Assembly (NCBI GenBank): GCA_964423675.1
Contig: CAYRFP010000004.1
Location: 5,521 to 69,520, forward strand
Source of the DNA: RUG563 sp964423675
Lineage (GTDB): Bacteria > Bacillota > Clostridia > Christensenellales > Aristaeellaceae
Reading direction: 5' to 3'
DNA length: 64,000 nt
The stretch's first letter is position 1. The number at the start of each line of letters is the position of its first letter. Below the pieces are notes generated by a model. That model saw nothing but the letters and a program-made list of their open reading frames with translations, was not told the origin of the DNA and searched no databases. A program made the position numbers and the translations under genes. Shown here piece after piece: positions 9,565 to 18,433 of the stretch.

Positions 9565-11091
9565 ATGAAGGAATATTTGTTGGGCGTGGATTTGGGAACC
9601 TCTGGAACAAAGACGGTGCTGTTTGATCTGCAAGGCTGCGCTGTGGCCAGCGCGCTTCAGGAATATCCGCTGGAACAGCCCAGAAACGGCTGGGCAGAGC
9701 AGGATCCTGAATGCTGGTGGAAGGCGGCAAGGGAAACCATTCGCCAGGTGCTGAAAAAGAGCGGGGTTTCCCCTGCTCAGATTCGGGGACTGGGCATCAG
9801 CGGGCAGATGCATGGACTGGTGCTGCTGGATGAGCAGGGAAACGTGCTTCGCAAGGCCATTCTTTGGTGCGACGGGCGAACTCAGGCGGAGTGTGACGAA
9901 ATAACGCAAACTATAGGCCAGGAGCGGCTGATCCGTATTTCGGCTAATCCTGCGTTGCCGGGTTTCACAGCGGGAAAAATCTTGTGGGTGCGGCGGCATG
10001 AGCCGGAAATCTGGAGCAAGGTTCGCCACATTCTTCTGCCCAAGGATTACGTGCGTTTTCGCCTGACCGGCGAATACGCCGCCGAGATGAGCGATGCTAG
10101 TGGGACGAATCTGTTGGACGTTCCGGGTCGGAAATGGTCGAATGAGATTCTGAACGCACTGGAAATCGATCCGCCGCTGCTGCCACCCCTGGTGGAAAGC
10201 AGCGAAACGGCAGGCACGATTACCGCAGAAGCTGCGGCAGAAACCGGGTTGCAAATGGGCATGCCGGTGGCTGCCGGAGCGGGGGACAACGCTGCTGCCG
10301 CGGTGGGCATGGGCGTGGTGGAAAATGGCAGGGCTTTTACTACCATCGGCACATCCGGCGTGGTATTTGCTCATGCGGATCAGGTTCAGATTGATCCGGC
10401 CGGCCGAGTGCACACGTTCTGCGCCGCTGTGCCGGGAGCGTACACCGTGATGAGCTGCACGCTGGCAGCGGGGCTTTCACTGAAATGGTTCCGGGATCAA
10501 TTCTGTCAGGCGGAATGCCAGGCGGCGGCACAAATGGGCGAAGATCCATATATGCTGATGAACCAGCAGGCATCGCAATCGCCCATTGGGGCCAATCGGC
10601 TTTTGTTCCTGCCCTATTTGATGGGCGAACGCAGCCCATTGCTGGATGCGGATGCCCGGGGCGGATTTATCGGTCTATCGGGCATTCATCAGCGGCGCGA
10701 TCTGTTGCGGGCAGTGATGGAAGGCGTGATTTATTCCCAGCGGCAAAACCTGGATGTGTTGCGTGGCATGAACATTGCTCCGGAAAGTATGCTGGCCTGT
10801 GGAGGCGGTGCAAAGAGCCCGTTTTGGCGGCAAATGATGGCGGATGTGTTCGCCATGCCGGTAAAAACCGTAGATAATCCTGAAGGCCCAGCTTTGGGCG
10901 CGGCTATTCTGGCCGGCGTTGCGGCGGGGGTCTATGCCGATGTTCCCTCTGCCTGCGCGAATCTGATCCGGGAAAACGCACCCCTGCTGCCCGGCGCTTC
11001 ACGACATGAGGAATACGAAAAGTATTACAGTCTCTATTGCTCTCTGTACCCAGCGCTGAAGGCTGCATACCATACCTTGGCGGAACTGTAA
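9565..11091 (+). CDS. xylB: Xylulokinase
   Basis: This 508-residue FGGY-family kinase phosphorylates D-xylulose to xylulose 5-phosphate, feeding the pentose phosphate pathway. It starts with the phosphate-binding LLGVDLGTSGTKTVLFD. It has GISGQMHGLVLLD and LWCDGRTQAECDEI, the pattern of XylB rather than glycerol or gluconate kinases, and the late ATP-binding motif ACGGGAKSPFWRQMMADV. It follows the GH3 gene by 13 bases and is closed by a strong terminator, so the two form one operon. No xylose isomerase was seen here; the isomerase-like gene at 4357-5838 belongs to another family. Confidence 0.93.
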   Translation: MKEYLLGVDLGTSGTKTVLFDLQGCAVASALQEYPLEQPRNGWAEQDPECWWKAARETIRQVLKKSGVSPAQIRGLGISGQMHGLVLLDEQGNVLRKAILWCDGRTQAECDEITQTIGQERLIRISANPALPGFTAGKILWVRRHEPEIWSKVRHILLPKDYVRFRLTGEYAAEMSDASGTNLLDVPGRKWSNEILNALEIDPPLLPPLVESSETAGTITAEAAAETGLQMGMPVAAGAGDNAAAAVGMGVVENGRAFTTIGTSGVVFAHADQVQIDPAGRVHTFCAAVPGAYTVMSCTLAAGLSLKWFRDQFCQAECQAAAQMGEDPYMLMNQQASQSPIGANRLLFLPYLMGERSPLLDADARGGFIGLSGIHQRRDLLRAVMEGVIYSQRQNLDVLRGMNIAPESMLACGGGAKSPFWRQMMADVFAMPVKTVDNPEGPALGAAILAGVAAGVYADVPSACANLIRENAPLLPGASRHEEYEKYYSLYCSLYPALKAAYHTLAEL

Positions 11092-11110
11092 GCGGGACGA
11101 TATAGAAAAA

Positions 11111-11145
11111 GCGGAGAAGCCTATTAGGGCTTCTCCGCCTTTTTG
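11111..11145 (+). terminator. Terminator after xylB
   Basis: A perfect 11-bp stem (GCGGAGAAGCC, 11111-11121, with 11128-11138) with a 6-base loop is followed by CTTTTTG. It stands between convergent genes. Confidence 0.9.
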
Positions 11146-11168
11146 TATGTTTGATTGGCTTAACGGGC

Positions 11169-13799
11169 TTATTTGCGGCTTACCTTCCGTTGAATCAGCT
11201 TGACCAATTCAACGATTGGAATCATGCAAAGCGCCAGACCCATGGCCACGGCGTATTCTGCCAAGGAAATAGAGGTAAAGCCGAAGGCAGAAACCAGGAA
11301 GGGCACATAGATCACCGATGTGGTGAGCACGAGCGCGGCCAGCATGCTGCCCCAAAGCCAGAGGTTTTGCCTGCTCAGGGTGAAAATGCTGCCCCGCTGA
11401 GAGCGCATGTTCAGGGCATGGAAGATTTCCGCCATGGACATGGTCAGAAACGCCATGGTCACGCCATCCGGGCTATCCGTGATGGTCCAGGTGCCATACT
11501 CCATAAAATGCCCAAGGAAGTAGGCTGCAATGGTCAGCAGCGAAACCAGAAGCCCTTGATAGGCAATGTCAAAGCCCACGCCGCCGGAGAAAATCCCTTC
11601 CTTAGCGTCCCGGGGCTTGCGGCGCATGGCGTCCGGCTCGCCCGGCTCCATGCCCAGCGCTAGGGCAGGCAGACTGTCGGTGATCAGATTGATCCACAGA
11701 ATGTGTACCGGCTCCAGAATGGTAAAGCCCAGCATGGTGGCGGTAAAGATGGAGATCACTTCGCTGAGATTCGAGGACAGGAGGAACTGGATGGCTTTAC
11801 GGATATTGGCGTAAATGCGTCGGCCTTCCTCCACGGCGGAAACGATAGTGGCAAAGTTATCATCGGCTAGAATCATGTCCGCCACGTTCTTGGTCACGTC
11901 CGTTCCGGTAATGCCCATGCCCACGCCGATATCGGCGGCTTTAATGCTGGGCGCATCGTTTACGCCGTCACCGGTCATGGCGGTAATCTTGCCCCGACGT
12001 TTCCAGGCTTCCACAATCCGCACCTTGTGCTCCGGCTGCACGCGGGCATACACGCTGTATTGCTCAATCGCGCGATCCAGCTGTTCATCCGTCATGCTGT
12101 CCAGCGCTTGGCCCATAATAGCCTGAGAGGCGTTTTCAATCAGCCCCAGCTCTCTGGCAATGGCTACGGCGGTATCGATATGATCGCCGGTGATCATAAT
12201 GGCGCGGATACCCGCTTCCTTGCATTGCGCCACAGCAGCCTTGACCTCCGGGCGTACGGGGTCGATCATGCCGGTCAGGCCAACGAAAACCAGATCCTGT
12301 TCCAGCGCTGCTGCGCTGGTATCCTGGGGCAGGGTGGAATAATCCCGGTAAGCGCAGGCCAGCACACGGAGCGCTTTGTCCGCCATGCGCTTGTTTTCTG
12401 CCAACACCGCCTGACGATCTGCCTCCGTCATGGGCCGCGGGCCGGAAGACGAGAGAATTTGCGTACAGCGGTTCAGCACCTCGTCTGGGGCGCCTTTGGT
12501 GAATTGACGCACGATCTTGTCCGCCCCATGGAGGGTAGACATCATTTTGCGCTGGGAATCAAAGGGCGCTTCGCCGACGCGGGGAAACGTCTGCTTGAGG
12601 TCATCCTTGTGAAAACCTTCCTGGAAGGCATAATTGACCAGGGCACATTCAGTGGGCTCGCCGATAGCTTGCTGGTTTTCGTCCAGCTGGGCGTCGGAGC
12701 AAAGGGCCATGCCCTGCGCCAGCAGCGCCTTGTCCACGCCGTATGCATCCACTACGGTCATTTTGTTCTGAGTCAGGGTGCCGGTTTTATCCGAGCAGAT
12801 CACCTGCGCGCAACCCAGCGTTTCCACGGCAGTCAGCCGACGAATAACGGCGTTTCGTTTGGACATTCTTGTTACGCCGATAGACAGCACGATGGTGACA
12901 ACGGCGGCCAATCCTTCCGGAATGGCGGCTACAGCCAGAGAAATGGCGGTCATGAAGGAGGGGAGCACCACATGGGTCAAATCCAGACTGCCGTGACGGA
13001 GAACCCCGGCAAGGAAGACGATTACGCAGATGCCAAGCACCAGCCAGGTCAGCACCCGGCTCAATCCTGCCAGCTTTACCTGCAGCGGCGTCTGTTCGTC
13101 CTGAGCCTGATTCAGGGCATCGGCGATTTTTCCCATTTCGGTTTTCATGCCCGTATCACAGACGATCGCCGTGCCGCGGCCATAAACCACGGTGGAACCC
13201 ATATACAGCATGTTCTTCCGATCGCCCAGCGGAACGGAATCGCCGCTCAAAGTTTCCTCCTGCTTGAGCACGGGCACGGATTCGCCAGTCAGCGCAGCTT
13301 CCTCAATTTTCAGCGATGCGCATTCCAACACACGTGCATCTGCCGGTACACTGTCGCCGGCTTCCAGCAGGATAATATCGCCGGGCACCAGTTCTTCACT
13401 TTTTATCAGCTGCTGCTTGCCATTGCGCAACACCTTGGAAACAGCAGCTGTCATGGTTTTTAAGGCGGCGATGGCTTCTTCGGCCTTGCTTTCTTGAATC
13501 ACGCCCAGCACGGAATTGAGCACAACCACAAACAGAATAATCAACGAATCCACCATTGATCCGTTTTCTTCCAGCATGGAGGTAACGCCGGAAATCACAG
13601 CCGCCGCCAGCAGCACGATAATCATGGGATCGGCCAGCTGCTTGAGAAAGCGCTGCAACAGCGTTTCCTTTTTGCCTTCAGCTAAGCGGTTTGGCCCTAT
13701 CTGGGAAAGCCGACGGGCGGCTTCTTCTTCAGTTAAGCCCTGAGCGCTGGTTTTCGTTTCTTCCAGCACCGCTTCTTTGCTCATTAGATACGGTTTCAT
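11169..13799 (-). CDS. P-type cation-transporting ATPase (Ca2+-ATPase fold, probably Mn2+ export)
   Basis: This 876-residue P2-type ATPase has all key motifs: TGES near 171 (phosphatase step), PEGL near 294 in the metal-binding helix, phosphorylation Asp337 in DKTGTLTQNKM, and the hinge TGDGVNDAPSIKAADIGVGM. The C-terminal membrane helices are complete. By sequence it would be called a calcium ATPase. The leader at 13826-13965, however, has the features of the yybP-ykoY manganese riboswitch, which controls Mn2+ exporters including P-type pumps such as Lactococcus YoaB. Manganese efflux is therefore the better inference. The ATG at 13799 follows AAAGGAAGGG. Confidence 0.9.
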   Translation of the reverse strand: MKPYLMSKEAVLEETKTSAQGLTEEEAARRLSQIGPNRLAEGKKETLLQRFLKQLADPMIIVLLAAAVISGVTSMLEENGSMVDSLIILFVVVLNSVLGVIQESKAEEAIAALKTMTAAVSKVLRNGKQQLIKSEELVPGDIILLEAGDSVPADARVLECASLKIEEAALTGESVPVLKQEETLSGDSVPLGDRKNMLYMGSTVVYGRGTAIVCDTGMKTEMGKIADALNQAQDEQTPLQVKLAGLSRVLTWLVLGICVIVFLAGVLRHGSLDLTHVVLPSFMTAISLAVAAIPEGLAAVVTIVLSIGVTRMSKRNAVIRRLTAVETLGCAQVICSDKTGTLTQNKMTVVDAYGVDKALLAQGMALCSDAQLDENQQAIGEPTECALVNYAFQEGFHKDDLKQTFPRVGEAPFDSQRKMMSTLHGADKIVRQFTKGAPDEVLNRCTQILSSSGPRPMTEADRQAVLAENKRMADKALRVLACAYRDYSTLPQDTSAAALEQDLVFVGLTGMIDPVRPEVKAAVAQCKEAGIRAIMITGDHIDTAVAIARELGLIENASQAIMGQALDSMTDEQLDRAIEQYSVYARVQPEHKVRIVEAWKRRGKITAMTGDGVNDAPSIKAADIGVGMGITGTDVTKNVADMILADDNFATIVSAVEEGRRIYANIRKAIQFLLSSNLSEVISIFTATMLGFTILEPVHILWINLITDSLPALALGMEPGEPDAMRRKPRDAKEGIFSGGVGFDIAYQGLLVSLLTIAAYFLGHFMEYGTWTITDSPDGVTMAFLTMSMAEIFHALNMRSQRGSIFTLSRQNLWLWGSMLAALVLTTSVIYVPFLVSAFGFTSISLAEYAVAMGLALCMIPIVELVKLIQRKVSRK

Positions 13800-13825
13800 A
13801 CATGTTCCCTTCCTTTGATCGGATT

Positions 13826-13965
13826 AAAAACAGAGACCCGTGCACAAGCGTTCTCTTTGGCGCTTGTACATGAGTCTCGTCATTTAAGACAAGCCAGATC
13901 TTTCGACCGTGTGTTGACTTGCCACGCAATGTTGCGCAAACTACTCCCTCACGGGTATGCTGTCC
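13826..13965 (-). ncRNA. yybP-ykoY family manganese riboswitch with terminator platform (probable)
   Basis: On the minus strand the leader contains GAGGGAGTAG (about 13941-13950), matching the highly conserved loop of this family, and a 3' segment GACGAGACTCATG near 13866-13881. CGTGAG in the 5' part can pair with CTCATG in the 3' part to form closing helix P1. A long hairpin follows: GAGACTCATGTACAAGCG pairs imperfectly with CGCTTGTGCACGGGTCTC (13833-13878). It ends in TGTTTTT, an intrinsic terminator whose 5' arm overlaps the 3' strand of P1. The family binds Mn2+ and turns on efflux genes. A covariance-model score is needed to confirm it. Confidence 0.8.
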
Positions 13966-13972
13966 TTCTTTT

Positions 13973-14000
13973 ATTTTACCTGCTTTTGTGCGTCTGTCAA
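13973..14000 (-). promoter_or_regulatory. Promoter of the riboswitch-ATPase transcript
   Basis: On the minus strand TTGACA (13995-14000), 16 bases and TAAAAT (13973-13978) place the transcript start just before the riboswitch aptamer. Confidence 0.7.
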
Positions 14001-14070
14001 GCCCCCTTTTTCAGATAATGCGGCAAAAGCGGGGCAAGAATGTAAAAAAAGCGAAGGAGACGCAGAAGGA

Positions 14071-14099
14071 TTGTTTTTTGCGGGCGGTTATGATAAAAT
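14071..14099 (+). promoter_or_regulatory. Possible promoter of the DUF368 gene
   Basis: TTGTTT (14071-14076), 17 bases and TAAAAT (14094-14099) lie about 85 bases before the chosen start codon. The -35 box is weak. Confidence 0.5.
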
Positions 14100-14182
14100 G
14101 TTACAATGTCTTGCTTTCCATGCGCTTGCGCCTGGACGGGACACAACACGGATGGATGCAGACGGAAAATGGAGGAGAGGGC

Positions 14183-15019
14183 ATGAAAAAGCCTTTTATG
14201 GATTGGATTTTACTGGTGTTGCGCGGCATTCTGGTGGGCTTCGGAGCGATTATGCCGGGCATCAGCGGGGGCACGCTGTGTGTGGCCTTTGGAATGTATC
14301 AGCCGCTGATGAATCTGCTGGCACACCCTTTTAAGGCGCTTCGCAAGGATGGCTTGCGGCTGGCGTTTTTTGTGCTGGGCGTTGGCATTGGATTTGTGGG
14401 TCTGGCCGGTGTGGCGGACTGGCTGATGGCCAAGGATAGCGATGGCATCACATGCGCCTTTATCGGCTTGATTCTGGGAACGCTGCCCGGCCTGTGGATG
14501 GAAGCGGGCAAAAAGGGCCGAGGCCGGGGTTCCTATCTGTGGATGCTGGGGGGCTTTGTTGTGCTTGGTGGTGTGCTGATGGCACTTCGCCAGGGCGGCG
14601 GCATCACGATTGCGCCGGACTTTTGGGGCTTCCTGCTTTGCGGCATTTTCTGGGGGCTTAGCTTTGTGGTGCCCGGTCTGGGATCTTCCACGCTGCTGAT
14701 CTTCTTTGGCCTGTATCAGCCGATGCTGGAAGGCATTGCGCATCTTTCCTTCTCTGTGCTGATTCCTCTGGCGATTGGCATGGGGCTGTGTCTTCTGACG
14801 CTTCCCAAGGCCGTAAATCATGCGCTGGAGAAGAAGCCGTCCCAGATTTCACATGCGATTATCGGTGTTACGGCGGCCAGTGTTCTGGCAGTGGTTCCAT
14901 CCGGAGTTTTCCAGTCTACGGGACGGGCGATGATTGCGCTTTTGTATATGGCGGCGGGCTTCGTTCTGGCCTTTACGGCAGATCGCATCTGCGCCCGGCT
15001 GGCGAAGGCTAACGAATAA
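14183..15019 (+). CDS. DUF368 family membrane protein (PopT-like polyprenyl-phosphate transporter)
   Basis: This 278-residue protein has about eight membrane helices and two halves that resemble each other, marked by MPGISGGTLCVAFGMYQP and VPGLGSSTLLIFFGLYQP. Those paired motifs define the DUF368 family. Members have been implicated in recycling undecaprenyl phosphate across the membrane for cell-wall synthesis (PopT of Vibrio, one of two known carrier families). The ATG at 14183 is used because GAGGAGAGGG precedes it; the frame stays open upstream but without a ribosome binding site. It stands alone between a divergent ATPase and a convergent mannosidase. Confidence 0.85.
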   Translation: MKKPFMDWILLVLRGILVGFGAIMPGISGGTLCVAFGMYQPLMNLLAHPFKALRKDGLRLAFFVLGVGIGFVGLAGVADWLMAKDSDGITCAFIGLILGTLPGLWMEAGKKGRGRGSYLWMLGGFVVLGGVLMALRQGGGITIAPDFWGFLLCGIFWGLSFVVPGLGSSTLLIFFGLYQPMLEGIAHLSFSVLIPLAIGMGLCLLTLPKAVNHALEKKPSQISHAIIGVTAASVLAVVPSGVFQSTGRAMIALLYMAAGFVLAFTADRICARLAKANE

Positions 15020-15059
15020 GAAATCTTGAATCTGCCGTTCTTTGCTTCGGACATTATTG

Positions 15060-15112
15060 AAAACAGCCCAGCGTTCTGCGGGATGCCGCAAAGCGCCGGG
15101 CTGTTTCTTTAG
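15060..15112 (+). terminator. Bidirectional terminator between DUF368 gene and mannosidase
   Basis: AAACAGCCC (15061-15069) pairs with GGGCTGTTT (15098-15106), flanked by A-rich and T-rich sequence, with an inner GCG/CGC extension. Confidence 0.7.
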
Positions 15113-15125
15113 TAATATAAATGGA

Positions 15126-18100
15126 TTAATACTGAACTTTGATGGTACGGATCTGGAAGGGCTTGAGTGAAAGCGTACCATCGGCCACGGTTTCCTGTTC
15201 TTCTTCCAGCATGTTGCACAGCTTCAGCTCCTTCACCGGGTGCTGGAAATGCAGCTTCACGTTGGCATAATCACCGGTGGATTCATAGAGCCGCAGGATA
15301 TACGCCTTCTCCGCATCCTCGCAGGGCTTCACGGATTCAATGATTACATTATCGGCGTTTTCCAGAGAAACCAGCGGCTCGGCCGAGAACGCGCCAGCCT
15401 TGGCGATAGGCGCATAGTTGAACATATACGCGGGCTGCACAACGCTCTTTGCGCCGTAGGCTTCCGTATGGGGCAGAATGGCATAGCGGCAGAGATGGCG
15501 GCCCTTATCGCCCTGATCGTCGGGCAGAATACCGCCCTTATGCAGGGACAGGCGCATGCTGCCTTCATTGACAGACAGGCCGTATTTGCAATCGTTGAGC
15601 AAAGCAACGCCATAAGTTGTTTCACTCAGATCGCTGTATTTATGGTTGCAGATTTCAAACCGCGCTTTTTCTACATCGGTGGAGCGATGATTGGAGCGCC
15701 GAATGCAGCCGAACTGCACTTCGTTGCGCACGCCATCGCAATGGAGCGCGGTATCAAAGGCCGTCTTAAGGAAGCGATGCTCTTCCTGCCAATTCATAAC
15801 CGTGTCAAAGACGATCATGGGCGAAGACGCGCTGAACACCAGATCCTGTTCAATCGTAGACTTTTCAGAAATGGCCCACTTGCAGCGAATGCGCAATTCC
15901 ACCGGGCCGTCCGCCACCACTTCCCGGGACAGCAGCTTGCCTACCGGCGCGAATTTTTCTTCGATATCCGCATCCACATCCCAGTTATCCCAGGCAGCGG
16001 GCAGATCCTCGGCCATAAGGAAGGTGTTGAAGGGCAGCCCCTGCACCAGTTCCCGGCCGTTGCGCCGGTCGATCATGGAAGCGATGCCGCCGTTAGCGTC
16101 GAAGGTGATTTCAGCAAAGGGAGTGGTCAGGTGATCGCCGTTCAGGATAAAGGGCGAAGCAGCTTTCGAGGCTTCCTTCGTGAAGCGAATGGTGCGGGAG
16201 CCAAACGCAGGAATGTCTGCTCCAGCTACGGCCAGCTTCCGTTCGCCATTCAGATCGGTAAACGCCTGCGCCGTCAAGCCTTCCACACCATCTTCCTGCG
16301 CGTCCAGATACAAGGTGTCCTGACGGGCAAAGGGCAGGGGATTAAGCAGGGTTTGGGCGTTTTCCGTGGCGTCACCGGGCAGCAGCGCCGTCGTCATGGC
16401 CTTGGCCTGTTCAATGGTTTCAGCGATCACCTTGCGGGTTTCTTCATGCACAGAGTGGATGCAGGTACCGGGCAGAATATCGTGGAACTGCCGCACCAGC
16501 ATCGTATTGGTCAGGGGCGCGATATCCTTGCCGTCTGCCACAGCGTTCCGCTTCACAGCGTCCATAACCGTTGCCAGTTCCAGATTATGCAGCGCGATTT
16601 CGCACAGGCGGTTGCCCCGCTTGATTTCGTGCTGGTTGGTCAGGGTACCACGATGCAATTCCAGATACATTTCGCCAGCGTAAACACTGGGATACTGAAT
16701 GCTTTCTTCCAGCTGATGCATAAATTCGCTGACTGTCATGTCCTTGCACTTGGGCACACCGGCCAAATCGTGCATCCGCCGGGCGGATTCGATCATTTCA
16801 AATTCCGGGCCGCCGCCGCCATCGCCCTTGCCGTAAGAGAACAGACGCATATCGGACGAACGCTTTTCCTGGATGGCGTCGTCGCCGTCAGTGATTTCGT
16901 GGAGGGTTTCCGGGGTGGGGCCGATATGGGTGCGGTTCAGATGGGTGAGCACCCGCGTGCCGTCCAGACCCTGCCAATAGAAGGAGGTGTAAGGGAATTT
17001 GTTGGTATCATTCCAGGCCATTTTTGTGGTCAGGAAATAATCTACACAGCAGCCCTTCATGATCTGGGGGATAGCGTAGGAATAGCCAAAGGTGTCGGGC
17101 AGCCAGAAGCTGTCGGCGGTGTAATTGAAATATTTGCGGGTGAAGCGCTGGCCCCACAGGAACTGGCGGATCATGCTTTCGCCGCCGGTCAGGTTGCAAT
17201 CGCATTCCACCCAAACGCCGCCATTGGGTTCATAACGGCCTTCCGCTACAGCCTGCTGAATGCGCTGGAACAATTCCGGATACAGCCGCCGGATCACATC
17301 GCTGTGATATGCAGAGGACTGAACAAACTTGTATTCCGGATATTCTGCCATCAGGTTCAGCTGATTTGCATAGGTGCGGGCGCACTTTTTCTTGGTTTCC
17401 GAGATAGGCCAGAGCCAGGCAGTATCCATATGGCTGTGGCCGATCAGACCCACCATGGGCGTGCCTTCGCCGTTTTTCTTGGCCAGCTGTTCCTTGAACA
17501 GCGGAGCAGCTGCGCGCAGACCTGCCCGGAACTGTTCGCTGGTGCAGGTGGCAGGATCATAATACAGCTTCAGATGCGCTTCATACAGCGCGCGCTCCAC
17601 CTCGGCGCGGCGGAAGGAATTTTCAGGAAGTGCCTGACGCAGAGAAAGCATCGTTTCCAGATCGAACAGGAAATCCATGATTTCGTCATCCCGCAGGCAA
17701 ATGTCCATGCCGCCTACATCATATTCGAACGTGGGCAGACATTCGCTGCGCAGCGGCTGAGTGCCGGGCACCACATGATAGGCATAGCATTCCAGCGCAA
17801 AATCCAGCTTTTCGCCGGCCTTGGCGCAGGGAACGATTCGGTTGCAGTAATGGTTGCCATGGGAGCCTTCTACGAACTTAGCGGCGTAATTGGAATGAAT
17901 GCAGCCGTTTAGCCACAGCGTGGCTTCAAAAAACTTCATCTTCGGCCAGAGGAACAGCGTTTTTCCATCCAGCTGTTCAGGAACGGTATAGCTGCCCTTA
18001 AACCAGCCATACACCCCTTCACCGCCCCATTTTTCCTTGGTGGGAACGGCAAAAAGAGCGTCATCCGGGATTTGATGCAGCGTTTCTCTGGTTTCAAAAA

Positions 18101-18206
18101 GTGTGGTGTCCACATGGCCTACAGGGGAGAAAAGTAGGCTATGCAGGGTTTTGGTCATTCGCCGAAGCTTGCGCAGGGTTTGCTCCATGCCCTTATCGGT
18201 AATCAT
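15126..18206 (-). CDS. Alpha-mannosidase, glycoside hydrolase family 38 (large form)
   Basis: This enzyme of 1026 residues removes alpha-linked mannose from glycans. A beta-rich N-terminal region of about 250 residues precedes the catalytic domain. The zinc site begins at GHSHMDTAWLWP (His and Asp ligands), the nucleophile Asp lies in WLPDTFGYSYAIPQ, and a further zinc His is in RQFHDILPGTCIH. The C-terminal half is beta-sandwich. No signal peptide is present, so it is cytoplasmic. The ATG at 18206 is preferred over a GTG two codons earlier because AAAGGAG is 8 bases upstream of it. It diverges from a fusion gene and a second GH38 gene, pointing to a mannoside-processing locus. Confidence 0.92.
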   Translation of the reverse strand: MITDKGMEQTLRKLRRMTKTLHSLLFSPVGHVDTTLFETRETLHQIPDDALFAVPTKEKWGGEGVYGWFKGSYTVPEQLDGKTLFLWPKMKFFEATLWLNGCIHSNYAAKFVEGSHGNHYCNRIVPCAKAGEKLDFALECYAYHVVPGTQPLRSECLPTFEYDVGGMDICLRDDEIMDFLFDLETMLSLRQALPENSFRRAEVERALYEAHLKLYYDPATCTSEQFRAGLRAAAPLFKEQLAKKNGEGTPMVGLIGHSHMDTAWLWPISETKKKCARTYANQLNLMAEYPEYKFVQSSAYHSDVIRRLYPELFQRIQQAVAEGRYEPNGGVWVECDCNLTGGESMIRQFLWGQRFTRKYFNYTADSFWLPDTFGYSYAIPQIMKGCCVDYFLTTKMAWNDTNKFPYTSFYWQGLDGTRVLTHLNRTHIGPTPETLHEITDGDDAIQEKRSSDMRLFSYGKGDGGGGPEFEMIESARRMHDLAGVPKCKDMTVSEFMHQLEESIQYPSVYAGEMYLELHRGTLTNQHEIKRGNRLCEIALHNLELATVMDAVKRNAVADGKDIAPLTNTMLVRQFHDILPGTCIHSVHEETRKVIAETIEQAKAMTTALLPGDATENAQTLLNPLPFARQDTLYLDAQEDGVEGLTAQAFTDLNGERKLAVAGADIPAFGSRTIRFTKEASKAASPFILNGDHLTTPFAEITFDANGGIASMIDRRNGRELVQGLPFNTFLMAEDLPAAWDNWDVDADIEEKFAPVGKLLSREVVADGPVELRIRCKWAISEKSTIEQDLVFSASSPMIVFDTVMNWQEEHRFLKTAFDTALHCDGVRNEVQFGCIRRSNHRSTDVEKARFEICNHKYSDLSETTYGVALLNDCKYGLSVNEGSMRLSLHKGGILPDDQGDKGRHLCRYAILPHTEAYGAKSVVQPAYMFNYAPIAKAGAFSAEPLVSLENADNVIIESVKPCEDAEKAYILRLYESTGDYANVKLHFQHPVKELKLCNMLEEEQETVADGTLSLKPFQIRTIKVQY

Positions 18207-18348
18207 AAGCACGTCTCCTTTGTTGTATTGGCATAGTTCCTTCTACAAATTCGCGCTGGAAGGAAATTTTCCTCTTAAAGGGAGCAAAAGATTTATAAAA
18301 AAAAGCAGAGAAATGGATGCGTTGAATAAAATATGGCGGTTTTCTTCA

Positions 18349-18377
18349 TTGACAAGTTCTGAACGAATCGATACAAT
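18349..18377 (+). promoter_or_regulatory. Promoter of the fusion-mannosidase operon
   Basis: TTGACA (18349-18354), 17 bases and TACAAT (18372-18377) form a near-consensus promoter 57 bases before the ATG at 18434. Confidence 0.78.
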
Positions 18378-18433
18378 AGACAGGAAGCGGAGAAAGGCCG
18401 CAGGAGAAAACGTTGGAACAGGGGGATAAAACG

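Noticed and set aside
12027..13463. Open frame of 478 codons antisense to the P-type ATPase
   Set aside because: It mirrors conserved ATPase coding sequence and has no start signal or recognisable domain.
15240..17912. Open frame of 890 codons on the plus strand antisense to the large mannosidase
   Set aside because: It lies entirely opposite a clear GH38 gene, lacks a ribosome binding site, and its composition (His, Gln, Ile-rich) is that of a mirror frame from a high G+C third-position gene.
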